A DNA stretch of 64,000 bases from Achromobacter piechaudii NBRC 102461 (GTDB taxonomy: Bacteria; Pseudomonadota; Gammaproteobacteria; Burkholderiales; Burkholderiaceae_B): positions 868,001-932,000 of the forward strand of contig NZ_BCTK01000005.1 of NCBI RefSeq assembly GCF_001571245.1, given 5' to 3'. The position numbers and the translations under genes are program-made. A model generated the notes under the pieces. It was not told the DNA's origin, did no database searches, and was given only the letters and a program-made list of their open reading frames with translations. How positions within the stretch are numbered: the first letter of the stretch is position 1; each line of letters begins with the position of its first letter. Below, one piece after another: positions 1-8,008 of the stretch.

Positions 1-201
1 CCGCACTATGGCGACAACGTCAAGCTGGAAGGCCCGGGCAAGTACAAGCTGAAGTATTCGATCCTGCCGCCGTCCGAGAACAAGATGGCGCACTTCGGCC
101 GTCACGTCGACAAGGAAACCGGTGTGGGTCCGTGGTTCGAACCCTTTGAACTGGAATACGAATTCGTCTATGCCGGCACTGGCAAGAAGGGCGGATATTG
201 A
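1..201 (+). CDS. ftrA: P19-type periplasmic iron transport protein FtrA, 3' part only
   Basis: The window opens inside this gene; 66 codons in frame 1 are visible up to a TGA at 199-201. The visible residues (GPGKYKLKYSILPPSENKMA, then HFGRHVDKETGVGPWF) match the C-terminal half of the P19/FetP family, periplasmic copper-containing proteins that bind iron for FTR1 permeases. The call also rests on the three genes that follow, which reproduce the Bordetella ftrABCD order. The N-terminus and signal peptide lie outside the window. The TGA overlaps the TTG start proposed for the next gene. Confidence 0.85.
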   Translation, partial: PHYGDNVKLEGPGKYKLKYSILPPSENKMAHFGRHVDKETGVGPWFEPFELEYEFVYAGTGKKGGY

Positions 202-557
202 TCGTGCGCCGCCTGCTTCGCGTTGTTGCCGCCGCGCTGATCGGCCTGGCCGGCTTTGCCGGCACGGCGCCCGCGCAGGCGGATGAATTGCCCACGTTCA
301 CCTTGCGCTTCAAACCGGACGGAACGTTCGAGCCGGCCACGCTGGAAGTGCCGGCCGGCCGTTTCAAGATTGAACTCATCAATGAAAGCAACGAGCCGGT
401 GGAATTCGAGAGCATTCCCCTGCGCAAGGAAAAAGTGCTGGGGCCGGGGGTGAAATCCTTCGTCGTCATCACCATTTCCCGTCCCGGCGAGTATCCCTTC
501 TTTGATGACTTTCACCAAAGCGTGAAAGGCACCCTGGTCGTCAAGCCCAAGGAATAA
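198..557 (+). CDS. ftrB: Periplasmic cupredoxin-domain protein FtrB
   Basis: A 119-residue protein with a signal peptide of about 28 residues (basic RRLLR, hydrophobic core, AQA cleavage region) and a single cupredoxin-like beta-sandwich (PF13473 type). In the Bordetella Ftr system this protein is proposed to oxidise or hand over ferrous iron next to P19 and the FTR1 permease. The TTG start at 198 overlaps the ftrA stop; a GTG at 204 is an alternative, but the purine-rich aagaagg at 184-190 sits better for TTG. It lies 13 bases before ftrC, so the genes are co-transcribed. Function is assigned by family and context. Confidence 0.85.
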   Translation: MIVRRLLRVVAAALIGLAGFAGTAPAQADELPTFTLRFKPDGTFEPATLEVPAGRFKIELINESNEPVEFESIPLRKEKVLGPGVKSFVVITISRPGEYPFFDDFHQSVKGTLVVKPKE

Positions 558-570
558 GCGGTAGCTATAA

Positions 571-1422
571 ATGGAACAGGTCCTCTTTATCGTTTGGCGT
601 GAAAGCGTCGAAGCCATGCTGGTGGTGGGCATTTTGTACACCTGGCTGCGCGCGACGCCCGAAGGCAAGCGCGGGCTCAATTACCTCTGGGGCGGCGTGG
701 CGGCGGGCCTGGCATTGGCCGTCGCGTTGGCCCTGGTACTGCTGGGTGTGTCGACCTGGCTCAGTGACGAAGGCCAGGAATGGTTCCAGGCCATCATGTC
801 GCTGGCGGCGTGCGCGCTGGTCGTGCAGATGGTCGTGTGGATGAAAAAGCATGGCCGCACCTTGAAGGGCGAACTGGAAAGCGGCGCGCGCAGTTCCATC
901 GCCAACGACAACTGGTGGGGCTTGTTCGTGCTGGTGGCTATCGCCGTGGCACGCGAAGGCAGCGAGACCGTGGTGTTCCTGTATGGCACCGTCTCGGCCG
1001 GCGAGGGCGGCGGCGACATGTTCAAGCTTGCCCTGGCGGGCGTCGCCGGTTTTGCCGTTGCCTTGCTGACTTTCTGGCTGCTGCAACTGGGCGGCAAGCT
1101 GATTACCTGGCGGCGCTTTTTCCGCGTGACCGAAATCCTGCTGTTGCTGCTGGCCGGATCGCTGCTGGTGGGCGGCCTGGATCATCTGATTTCGCTGGAC
1201 GTTTTGCCCACGATCATCGACCCCGTCTGGGACAGCTCGTGGCTGTTGAGCGACAGCACCGGCGTGGGTAAGATCCTGGCGGACTTTGCTGGCTACCGCG
1301 CCCTGCCAGCCCTGATCTCGGTGCTCTTGTGGGTGGCTTATTGGATCGTGGTCTGGGCGTTGCTGCGCTGGGTAGGCGGCAAGCCTGCCCGGGCGCCGGC
1401 GCCGGTGGGCAACGCATCCTGA
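571..1422 (+). CDS. ftrC: FTR1-family high-affinity iron permease FtrC
   Basis: A 283-residue inner-membrane protein with about seven hydrophobic segments. Two REXXE iron motifs are visible: RESVE near residue 9 and REGSE near residue 129, the hallmark of FTR1/EfeU permeases that pass iron through the cytoplasmic membrane. It sits third in an ftrABCD-type operon. In Bordetella this operon takes up ferrous iron and matters at acidic pH, while FTR1 permeases elsewhere work with a ferroxidase. Length and motif spacing look normal. Confidence 0.93.
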   Translation: MEQVLFIVWRESVEAMLVVGILYTWLRATPEGKRGLNYLWGGVAAGLALAVALALVLLGVSTWLSDEGQEWFQAIMSLAACALVVQMVVWMKKHGRTLKGELESGARSSIANDNWWGLFVLVAIAVAREGSETVVFLYGTVSAGEGGGDMFKLALAGVAGFAVALLTFWLLQLGGKLITWRRFFRVTEILLLLLAGSLLVGGLDHLISLDVLPTIIDPVWDSSWLLSDSTGVGKILADFAGYRALPALISVLLWVAYWIVVWALLRWVGGKPARAPAPVGNAS

Positions 1423-1461
1423 TTCCGACGTGATGCCGGACTGAACATTGAAGGTTTGACC

Positions 1462-2859
1462 ATGGCAGCTGTACTCGGGAGGGTGACCTCCCGGATCGCC
1501 GATTTTCTCCGTGACCATGCCCCGCTGTTGCGCAAGCTGCAGTGGGGCATTGTTGCGATATACGCGTTCTTGTTGATCGTGCCCGCGATCCTGCCCTTGC
1601 CGGGCAATGCGGCCTCGGTCTTCAACAACCTGACCATCGTGGCGCAGTTCGCCTTCTGGGGCGTCTGGTGGCCCTTCGTGCTGATCTCGATGCCGATTCT
1701 GGGCCGCGCCTGGTGTGGCTGGCTTTGCCCGGAAGGCATGCTGACCGAATGGGCCAGCGAGCGCGGACAGGGGCGCGCCATTCCTAAATGGATGCGCTGG
1801 GGCGGCTGGCCGTTCGTGGCCTTTGCGTTGACGACGGTGTACGGCCAACTGGTCAGCGTGTATCAATACCCGCTGGCCGTGCTGGCCGTGCTGGGCGGCT
1901 CGACCGTCGCGGCCATGATCGTCGGCTGGCGCTATGGCCGCAGCAAGCGCGTGTGGTGCAAATACCTGTGCCCGGTCAATGGCGTGTTCAACCTGCTGGC
2001 CAAGCTGGCGCCGTGGCACTTCAAGGTCGACGAAGAAAAGTGGCGCCACCCGGTCATCCGGATCGAGCCCATCAACTGTGCGCCGCTGGTTCCGCTGCGC
2101 CACATGAAGGGCGCGGGCGATTGCCACGTTTGCGGCCGGTGCAGCGGCTATCGCGGCGCCATCGCGCTGACGCCGCGTTCGCCCGAAGAAGAGATCGTGC
2201 ACGTCGCCGACGGCGACGCGTGGCAGACGGCCTTGCTGTGCTTCGGCTTGATGGGCATCGCCATCGGCGCATTCCTCTGGAGCGCCAGCCCGTGGTATGT
2301 GACGGCCAAGCAGTGGGCAGCGACGTGGCTGGTCGAGCATGACATCATGTGGCCGTTGATGGACAACGCGCCCTGGTACATCCTGACGCATTACCCCGAC
2401 GTCAATGACAGCTTCTCGTGGCTGGACGGCGCGGGCATCCTGATGTTCGTCATCGGCGCGACCGTGATCGTGGGCGGCGCCAGCTTTCTGTCGCTGTGGT
2501 TGGCCGACCGTCTGGCGCCCGCGGCGTCGCCGGTCAATGCTCCGGCGGCCCGCTGGATCCGTCCGGGCGTGCACAAGCTGGCGCAGGCGCTGATTCCGTC
2601 CGCGGGCATCGGCGTGTTCCTCGGCCTGTCAGCCACCACCATCAATCTGCTCAAGCATGAAGGCGTGCAAGCCGCCTGGGCCGGCCCGGTGCGTTTCACG
2701 CTGTTGACGCTGGCCGTGCTGTGGACCTTGCGCCTGTTCGCGCGGCTGCTGTCGCCGCGCCCCGTCAGCGTCACGCGCAAGCTTGCCGCGTGGATCGTGC
2801 TGGCTGCAGGCCTGGCGCCGTTCTGCATGGCCTGGGTGTATTTCTTTGCAATCTGGTAA
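1462..2859 (+). CDS. ftrD: Membrane polyferredoxin FtrD (4Fe-4S protein of iron uptake)
   Basis: A 465-residue membrane protein with NapH-like topology. Cysteine clusters WCGWLCPEG, WCKYLCPVNG and CHVCGRC can bind [4Fe-4S] centres. It is the last gene of ftrABCD and is thought to accept electrons from the periplasmic iron oxidation step and pass them to the quinone pool or cytoplasm. The ATG at 1462 is preferred over an in-frame TTG at 1456 because AAGG at 1451-1454 is well spaced for the ATG. The C-terminal half adds several further membrane segments. Confidence 0.88.
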   Translation: MAAVLGRVTSRIADFLRDHAPLLRKLQWGIVAIYAFLLIVPAILPLPGNAASVFNNLTIVAQFAFWGVWWPFVLISMPILGRAWCGWLCPEGMLTEWASERGQGRAIPKWMRWGGWPFVAFALTTVYGQLVSVYQYPLAVLAVLGGSTVAAMIVGWRYGRSKRVWCKYLCPVNGVFNLLAKLAPWHFKVDEEKWRHPVIRIEPINCAPLVPLRHMKGAGDCHVCGRCSGYRGAIALTPRSPEEEIVHVADGDAWQTALLCFGLMGIAIGAFLWSASPWYVTAKQWAATWLVEHDIMWPLMDNAPWYILTHYPDVNDSFSWLDGAGILMFVIGATVIVGGASFLSLWLADRLAPAASPVNAPAARWIRPGVHKLAQALIPSAGIGVFLGLSATTINLLKHEGVQAAWAGPVRFTLLTLAVLWTLRLFARLLSPRPVSVTRKLAAWIVLAAGLAPFCMAWVYFFAIW

Positions 2860-2938
2860 GCGATAGGCGATGGATCGCGGCGCGGCGCTGCGATAAAGTG
2901 GGAAGCCCTGCCGGGATCTCCGGCGCCTTCCCGCCTTG

Positions 2939-3820
2939 ATGTCCTTCATGAGCTCCTACGCCTTTCGCCTGCTTAACGTATTCGCCTCGACCACTTTCGG
3001 CGGCAACCAGCTTTGCGTGTTTGAAGACGCGCGCGGCATGGACGACGCCACGATGCTGAATCTCGCGGCGCAATTCAATCTTTCCGAAACCACGTTCATC
3101 CTGCCTTCCGACAAGGCCGATGCACGCGTGCGCATCTTCACGCCGGGCTACGAAATGAAGTTCGCCGGCCATCCCACGATCGGCACCTCGCAAGTCGTGC
3201 GCGATCTGCGTCGCACCGGCGACGCCTTGACCCTGGAATTCGCGGCGGGCGTCGTGCCCGTTCAAGCCCAGGCAGATGCCTGGACCTTCACCGCGCCGTG
3301 CCCCGGCGGCGTGCGCACGGCGGCTCCGGAAATGGATCGCGCGGACATCGCGGCCTTGGTGGGATTGACGTCCGACGATCTGGCGGACGAGCCGATCTGG
3401 GTGGATACCGGCGCCGACCAGCTGCTCGTGCCCTTGGCCAGCGTGGACGCCGTCCGCCGCGCCGCGCCCGACTCGTCCCGGTTAAGCCGCTGGCAGGCCA
3501 GCAGCCTGGGGCGCAAAACCATGTACCTGTTTGCGTTCGACGAAGGCCGCGTCCACGACGCGCGCCAAGTCGTGGTGGCGCGCTATTTCTTTGCGAAGGC
3601 GGGCGGTGGCGTGGACGAAGATGCCGGCACGGGTTCGGCCTGCGCCAATCTGGGTGGCTGGCTGATCCACAAGAAGCGGGCGTTGCCGGCCAGCATCCTG
3701 GTCGAACAGGGCGATCAGATGGGCAGGCCGTGCCGGCTGCTGTTGGATGTGCATGACGATGGCCGCATCCAGGTGGGCGGCCGTGCCCTGGAGATCGGCC
3801 GGGGCGTCGTCAACCTCTGA
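2939..3820 (+). CDS. PhzF-family isomerase/epimerase-like protein
   Basis: A 293-residue PhzF-fold protein. It has the N-terminal core beginning FRLLNVFASTTFGGNQ, the acidic residue of NLSETTF (the position of the catalytic glutamate in PhzF), GHPTIGT, and the C-terminal DAGTGSACANLGGW turn. PhzF proteins are diaminopimelate-epimerase-like enzymes; most genomic members have no known substrate, and no phenazine genes are nearby. ATG 2939 was chosen; TTG 2936 and ATG 2948 are alternatives. It follows ftrD by 79 bases and may have its own promoter. Confidence 0.88.
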   Translation: MSFMSSYAFRLLNVFASTTFGGNQLCVFEDARGMDDATMLNLAAQFNLSETTFILPSDKADARVRIFTPGYEMKFAGHPTIGTSQVVRDLRRTGDALTLEFAAGVVPVQAQADAWTFTAPCPGGVRTAAPEMDRADIAALVGLTSDDLADEPIWVDTGADQLLVPLASVDAVRRAAPDSSRLSRWQASSLGRKTMYLFAFDEGRVHDARQVVVARYFFAKAGGGVDEDAGTGSACANLGGWLIHKKRALPASILVEQGDQMGRPCRLLLDVHDDGRIQVGGRALEIGRGVVNL

Positions 3821-3891
3821 GTTGGGGCGGTGGCAGGCCTGAGCATCGTCGGTCTCTGAGCGTTGGCGTGCATGCCGACCGCGCCACCCAT

Positions 3892-3924
3892 AAAAAAAAC
3901 GGCGCCTGTGTCACCACAGGCGCC
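3892..3924 (-). terminator. Rho-independent terminator of the BON gene
   Basis: A perfect 10-bp stem, GGCGCCTGTG at 3901-3910 pairing with CACAGGCGCC at 3915-3924, has a 4-base loop. On the minus strand it is followed by a run of eight T (3892-3899). It lies 39 bases after the stop of the minus-strand BON-domain gene and between convergent genes. Confidence 0.85.
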
Positions 3925-3963
3925 GCCTTTCTCTCTAGGCCTCGGTATGGAACGGGGCCGTCC

Positions 3964-4296
3964 TTACTTCTTGGTCGGGTCGACCTTGATGTTGTTCTTC
4001 ACCTGCTTGACCCCTTCAACGCCACGGGTGACGGTAGCGGCATGATCGGCTTCTGCCGCCGTGCCCACGGTACCGGTCAGCGTCGCGACGCCGTTGTTGG
4101 TTTCCACGGCGATGTCCAACGCGCTCAGTTGCTTGTCGGCAACGTAGGCGGCCTTGATCTTGGTCGTTACGGTCGCATCGGAGGCGTATTCGCCCACGGA
4201 TTGCTTGGGCTTGCCATCATCCGCTGCGAAAGCCATGGAAGTGAAGACAGCGCCAGTTCCCAGTGCGGCGGCGGCGATCAGCTTGCGAAATTCCAT
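3964..4296 (-). CDS. BON-domain periplasmic protein (OsmY-like)
   Basis: A 110-residue protein with a signal peptide (cleavage after AFA, near residue 24) and one BON domain over roughly residues 40-105, including the NNGVATLTGTV strand-turn. BON domains bind phospholipid surfaces and are common in osmotic or envelope stress proteins such as OsmY. It is the third of three small minus-strand genes (CsbD, DUF1328, BON), all typical of general stress responses. The exact role is unknown. Confidence 0.85.
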   Translation of the reverse strand: MEFRKLIAAAALGTGAVFTSMAFAADDGKPKQSVGEYASDATVTTKIKAAYVADKQLSALDIAVETNNGVATLTGTVGTAAEADHAATVTRGVEGVKQVKNNIKVDPTKK

Positions 4297-4396
4297 AGTC
4301 GTGCTCCTTATTAGTATGGTCTGCCGCGTCAGGTGTCGGCGCGGCAGGCAATCAAATCAAATTTCTAGATGAGGGTATGCGTTCTATCGGCGTGTT

Positions 4397-4561
4397 CTAT
4401 TTTTTTCGCAGCGCGCCGCTCAAGATGGACAAGAGCGCCAGCACCAGGAAGACGAAGAACAGGATCTTGGCGATACCCGCGGCCCCGGCGGCAATGCCAC
4501 CAAAGCCGAGAACCGCCGCGATGATCGCGATGACGAAGAAAACTACGGCGTAATGCAACAT
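4397..4561 (-). CDS. Small DUF1328 membrane protein (YtjA-like)
   Basis: A 54-residue protein beginning [20 protein letters not shown] and ending in a short basic tail, LRKK. It has two hydrophobic helices separated by a Gly/Ala-rich turn ([12 protein letters not shown]), the full DUF1328 layout. The family consists of tiny inner-membrane proteins of unknown function, often next to BON and CsbD genes. The reading frame, ATG at 4561 and TAG at 4397-4399 were read directly from the sequence. Confidence 0.85.
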   Translation of the reverse strand: MLHYAVVFFVIAIIAAVLGFGGIAAGAAGIAKILFFVFLVLALLSILSGALRKK

Positions 4562-4605
4562 GTCAGCTTCTCCTGTGAGTTCGACCGATCAAGGCGGGGG
4601 CGGAT

Positions 4606-4806
4606 TCAGGGATTGCGGTCGAAGAAATCCCGGACTTCCTTTTGCGCTTCATCCTTGGTCTTGCCATACCGCTCCTGGATCAGGCCAGCCAGACGTTCGG
4701 CGTTGCCTTCCGTGCGGGTCAGTTCGTCATCGGTGAGCTCACCCCAGGCGGCTTTGGCCTTGCCAGTCAGTTGCTTCCACTTGCCGGCGATGATGTCGTT
4801 ATTCAT
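4606..4806 (-). CDS. CsbD-family stress protein (YjbJ-like)
   Basis: A 66-residue hydrophilic protein starting [20 protein letters not shown], the diagnostic CsbD opening, followed by the acidic/basic helix [14 protein letters not shown] and ending RDFFDRNP. CsbD/YjbJ proteins are abundant in stationary-phase or osmotically stressed cells, but their molecular function is unknown. It is the first gene of the minus-strand CsbD-DUF1328-BON group, with 44 bases to the next gene. Confidence 0.9.
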   Translation of the reverse strand: MNNDIIAGKWKQLTGKAKAAWGELTDDELTRTEGNAERLAGLIQERYGKTKDEAQKEVRDFFDRNP

Positions 4807-5185
4807 GGTGACCTCTCTTCTTATCTTCGTGCGTTGCAGGGCTTATGGCCTATAAGTGCCTGCTGTCGCGGTTGACTTGAACGCTGATCAGCTAGCCCCT
4901 AACGTACGAGCGCTCCCCAGGGGCTGTCAAACGCCGCTGTGGGTAAATGTAACAGCGCGATGGCCCATTCCAGATAGGCTTTCCGCCCGAAGAAACGCGA
5001 ACCGGCGCGCTCGGCAGGAGTTACATTCCGGCAATGTCTTGTCCCCTTTTGAGCGGGGCTAGTAACGGAAGATGCGACGTTTTCGGGGTGTTTTTGCGTG
5101 TTCTTCTGCGCTGGTCGACGTCTGTCGCGCCCGGTATAGTCGTGCGGGACCACAAGCGATTCATCAACGAAGAGGAAGAGCACGC
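4807..5185. other. Intergenic region between CsbD gene and small lipoprotein
   Basis: About 380 bases separate two divergent genes, so promoters for both directions should lie here. Visible elements are an inverted repeat CTTAT/ATAAG around 4840-4855 close to the CsbD start, a spaced inverted repeat AGCCCCT (4892-4898) / AGGGGCT (4918-4924), and a TATAGT at 5133-5138 that could be the -10 of the lipoprotein gene. No convincing ORF is seen. Confidence 0.5.
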
Positions 5186-5314
5186 ATGACGCAACGACTT
5201 TGCAGCGCTATCTTGCTGACGCTGGCCGCCCTGGCGGCGGTGGGATGCACGCACGTCACGGACCGTTATCAAGCGGCTGTGCCTGCTGTTGTGGCGCAGG
5301 CCCCGAGCACCTGA
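5186..5314 (+). CDS. Very small putative lipoprotein
   Basis: A 42-residue ORF starting MTQRLCSAILLTLAALAAVG with a lipobox LAAVGC, so the mature peptide would be only about 22 residues (CTHVTDRYQ onward) attached to a membrane by a lipidated cysteine. A good ribosome-binding sequence, GAGGAAG, is at 5171-5177. Size and layout recall entericidin-type lipoproteins, but there is no clear sequence match. A hairpin terminator follows at 5358. I do not assign a function. Confidence 0.6.
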   Translation: MTQRLCSAILLTLAALAAVGCTHVTDRYQAAVPAVVAQAPST

Positions 5315-5357
5315 TCGCGCAAGGCGAGGGCGGCCGGCCGCTCGCTTGCCCAATGCA

Positions 5358-5381
5358 AACGGGGCGCTTGCGCGCCCCGTT
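5358..5381. terminator. Hairpin between convergent lipoprotein and cphA genes
   Basis: ACGGGGCGC (5359-5367) pairs with GCGCCCCGT (5372-5380) around a TTGC loop, with short T-rich flanks on both strands. It lies between two convergent genes and could stop transcription from either side. The T tracts are weak, so the call is moderate. Confidence 0.5.
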
Positions 5382-5423
5382 ATTCGTTTGCGGCGGGCGT
5401 GTCGCCCCGCCGCGCGCCAGACA

Positions 5424-7994
5424 TCAGGACTGGGCGATGCGCTCGGCGATATGCGCCAGCGCCTCTTCCACCTGGTCCACCAGGATCAGGCAAAGATCAC
5501 CGGCTTGCAGTCGCGCCAAGGCGGTATCGATGGCCAGGAATTCACCATGGATTTCCTCGATGTGCTGGGTGCGCGGCGCACCGACCAGGCCTTCCTGCAG
5601 CAGCGCCAGCACCTCGCCGTCGGCGCGACCGCGCTGGCATTGGTCCTGGTACAGCAGCACGTCATCGAAGGCAGCGCCCAGGATCTCCGTCTGCATGCGG
5701 ATGTCTTCATCGCGGCGGTCGCCCGCCCCGCTGATCACGACCGAACGGCGCTTGGCCGGCATGGCGTCCACCGCGCGCACCAGCGCCAGGATGGCGTCCG
5801 GGTTGTGACCGTAGTCGGCGATGACCGTGGCGCCTCGGTAGTCGAACACATTGAAGCGGCCCGGCGCCGTCTGCGCGTCGTTCACGAAGGTGGCCAGCCC
5901 ACGGCGCACCACCTCCCAGTCCAGGTTCAACGCCCACGCCGCCGCAATCGACGCCATGGCGTTCTCGACCTGGAAGGTGATCGTGCCATTGCGGGTCAAC
6001 GGAATGTCGGCCAGCGGGAAGCGGATTTCTTCCGCGCCCTGTGCCGCCACGATCGCATCGCCATCGCGGTACACCGACCGCAGGCCTTGCGCGCGGTGCG
6101 TGGCCAGTACCGGGTGGTTGCGGTCTTCGGCGAAGTAGGTGATCGAGCCGGGGCAACTGGCGGCCATCTCGGCAACGATGGGGTCGGCGGCATTCAGCAC
6201 CGCCGTGCCGGACGGATGCACGTGCTGCACGATGACGCGCTTGACCACGGCCAGGTCTTCAACGGTGCTGATGTAGCCCAGGCCCAGGTGGTCGCCCATG
6301 CCGATGTTGGTGACGATGGCCACGTTGCACCGGTCAAACGCCAGGCCCTCGCGCAAGATGCCGCCGCGCGCGGTTTCGAAGACGGCGGCGTCCACGTCCG
6401 GGTGCATCAGCACGCTGCGGGCGCTGCGCGGGCCGCTGCAATCGCCCGTGTCGATGCGCAGGTTGTCGATATACACGCCGTCGGAATTCGTCATGCCGAC
6501 GCGGTTGCCGGCAGCGCCCAGCAGGTGAGCCGTCAGGCGCACCGTCGTGGTCTTGCCGTTTGTACCGGCCACGGCCACCACCGGAATGCGGCCGTCGTCG
6601 CCGTCCGCGTACATGTTGGCGATGATGGCTTCGCCCACCGGGCGGCCTTTGCCGAACGAAGGGTTCAAGTGCATGCGCAGGCCGGGCGCGGCGTTCACTT
6701 CGACCACGCCGCCGTGCTGCTCTTCCAGGGGATAGAGCACGCTTTCGGCCACGACGTCCACGCCGCAGATATCCAGCCCGATCATCCGGGCGGCCGACAC
6801 GGCGCGCGCCGCCATCTCGGGATGCACTTCATCGGTCACGTCGGTGGCCGATCCCCCCGTGCTGAGGTTGGCGTTGTTGCGCAGGAAGATGAGGGTGCCG
6901 GGAGGCGGGACGGAATCCGCGTCGAAGCCCTGCTTTTGCAGCGTGGCCAGCGCGATGTCGTCAAAGCGGATCTTGGTGAGCGAGGTGGCGTGGCCGTCCC
7001 CGCGCAAGGGGTCCGCGTTGACCTGATCGACCAGTTCGCGGATGGTGTGCTGCCCATCGCCCGTCACTTGCGGCGGATCGCGGCGCGATGCCGCGACCAG
7101 CGCGCCACCCACCACCAGCAGGCGGAAGTCGTGGCCGGGAATGTAGCGTTCAACGATGACTTCCGAGCTGACTTCCTCGGCAACTTCAAAGGCCTGGATG
7201 ACGCGTTCGCGCGTTTCGATGTTGACGGCCACGCCCCGGCCCTGGCTGCCATCGCGGGGCTTGACGACCACGGGGCCGCCCAGCTCCTGCGCGGCTTCCC
7301 AGGCCTCTTCGGCCGTGGTCACGGAACGGCCCATCGGCACCGGCACGCCGGCGGCGTCCAGCAGCATCTTGGTCAGGTCCTTGTCCTGGGCGATCGATTC
7401 CGAGATGGCGCTGGTCAGGTCGGTTTCGGCGGCCTGGATGCGGCGCTGCTTGCTGCCCCATCCGAACTGCACCATGCTGCCTTGCGTCAGGCGGCGATAG
7501 GGAATGTTGCGCGCGACGGCGGCGTTCACGATGGAACCGGTGCTGGGTCCCAGGCGCACATCTTCGTCCAGCTCGCGCAGGCGCTTGAGCGCATCGGGCA
7601 GGTCGAACGGCGTGTCGTCCAGCGCGGAGCGCACCAGTTGCTGCGCCAGTTCCATGGCCAGCAAGCCGACTTCTTCTTCGCTGTACTCGACCACGACTTG
7701 GAAGACGCCTGGTTCGACGGTGGACGAAGCGCGCCCGAACGTCACGGGGCAGCCGGCGTGTGCCTGCATCGTCAGCGCGACCATCTGCAACACGTGCGCG
7801 ATCGATACCGCGCCTTGATGGCCTTCCGGCCGCATCAGGCCCATTTGCGGGAGCCGCGCGCGCAGACGGGCTTCGAACTCGGGCAGGTTATCGATGGAGC
7901 ATTCGGCGTCGGCGCACGAAACGATGGCCTCGATCGCCGTGTTCTTGCTCCACAGATTGGGGCCGCGCAGGGCACGGATACGGGAAACTTCCAT
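5424..7994 (-). CDS. cphA: Cyanophycin synthetase, second copy (canonical Mur-ligase domain)
   Basis: An 856-residue protein with the three CphA regions: an N-terminal domain (about 1-200), an ATP-grasp domain (about 205-465; KPRDGSQGRG and VEVNAAPGLRMH visible) and a Mur-ligase-like domain with GTNGKTTT at residue 477. CphA makes the storage polymer multi-L-arginyl-poly-L-aspartate from aspartate and arginine with ATP. The Mur domain keeps canonical signatures (ETARGGILREGL, ADYGHNPDAI, GDRRDED) and the ATP-grasp keeps NLSTGG. The N-terminal domain, however, has lost the EGT-GHI-EH-LELQ block of canonical enzymes. It lies 14 bases after the other cphA, so the two form an operon, the cphA/cphA' arrangement known from Bordetella and Cupriavidus. 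Confidence 0.92.
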   Translation of the reverse strand: MEVSRIRALRGPNLWSKNTAIEAIVSCADAECSIDNLPEFEARLRARLPQMGLMRPEGHQGAVSIAHVLQMVALTMQAHAGCPVTFGRASSTVEPGVFQVVVEYSEEEVGLLAMELAQQLVRSALDDTPFDLPDALKRLRELDEDVRLGPSTGSIVNAAVARNIPYRRLTQGSMVQFGWGSKQRRIQAAETDLTSAISESIAQDKDLTKMLLDAAGVPVPMGRSVTTAEEAWEAAQELGGPVVVKPRDGSQGRGVAVNIETRERVIQAFEVAEEVSSEVIVERYIPGHDFRLLVVGGALVAASRRDPPQVTGDGQHTIRELVDQVNADPLRGDGHATSLTKIRFDDIALATLQKQGFDADSVPPPGTLIFLRNNANLSTGGSATDVTDEVHPEMAARAVSAARMIGLDICGVDVVAESVLYPLEEQHGGVVEVNAAPGLRMHLNPSFGKGRPVGEAIIANMYADGDDGRIPVVAVAGTNGKTTTVRLTAHLLGAAGNRVGMTNSDGVYIDNLRIDTGDCSGPRSARSVLMHPDVDAAVFETARGGILREGLAFDRCNVAIVTNIGMGDHLGLGYISTVEDLAVVKRVIVQHVHPSGTAVLNAADPIVAEMAASCPGSITYFAEDRNHPVLATHRAQGLRSVYRDGDAIVAAQGAEEIRFPLADIPLTRNGTITFQVENAMASIAAAWALNLDWEVVRRGLATFVNDAQTAPGRFNVFDYRGATVIADYGHNPDAILALVRAVDAMPAKRRSVVISGAGDRRDEDIRMQTEILGAAFDDVLLYQDQCQRGRADGEVLALLQEGLVGAPRTQHIEEIHGEFLAIDTALARLQAGDLCLILVDQVEEALAHIAERIAQS

Positions 7995-8008
7995 GGCAGG
8001 TATTCCTG

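Noticed and set aside
565..2574. Long minus-strand ORF opposite ftrC/ftrD
   Set aside because: It is antisense to well-recognised genes, its translation is rich in His, Gln and Arg with no domain, and such mirror ORFs are expected in GC-rich DNA.
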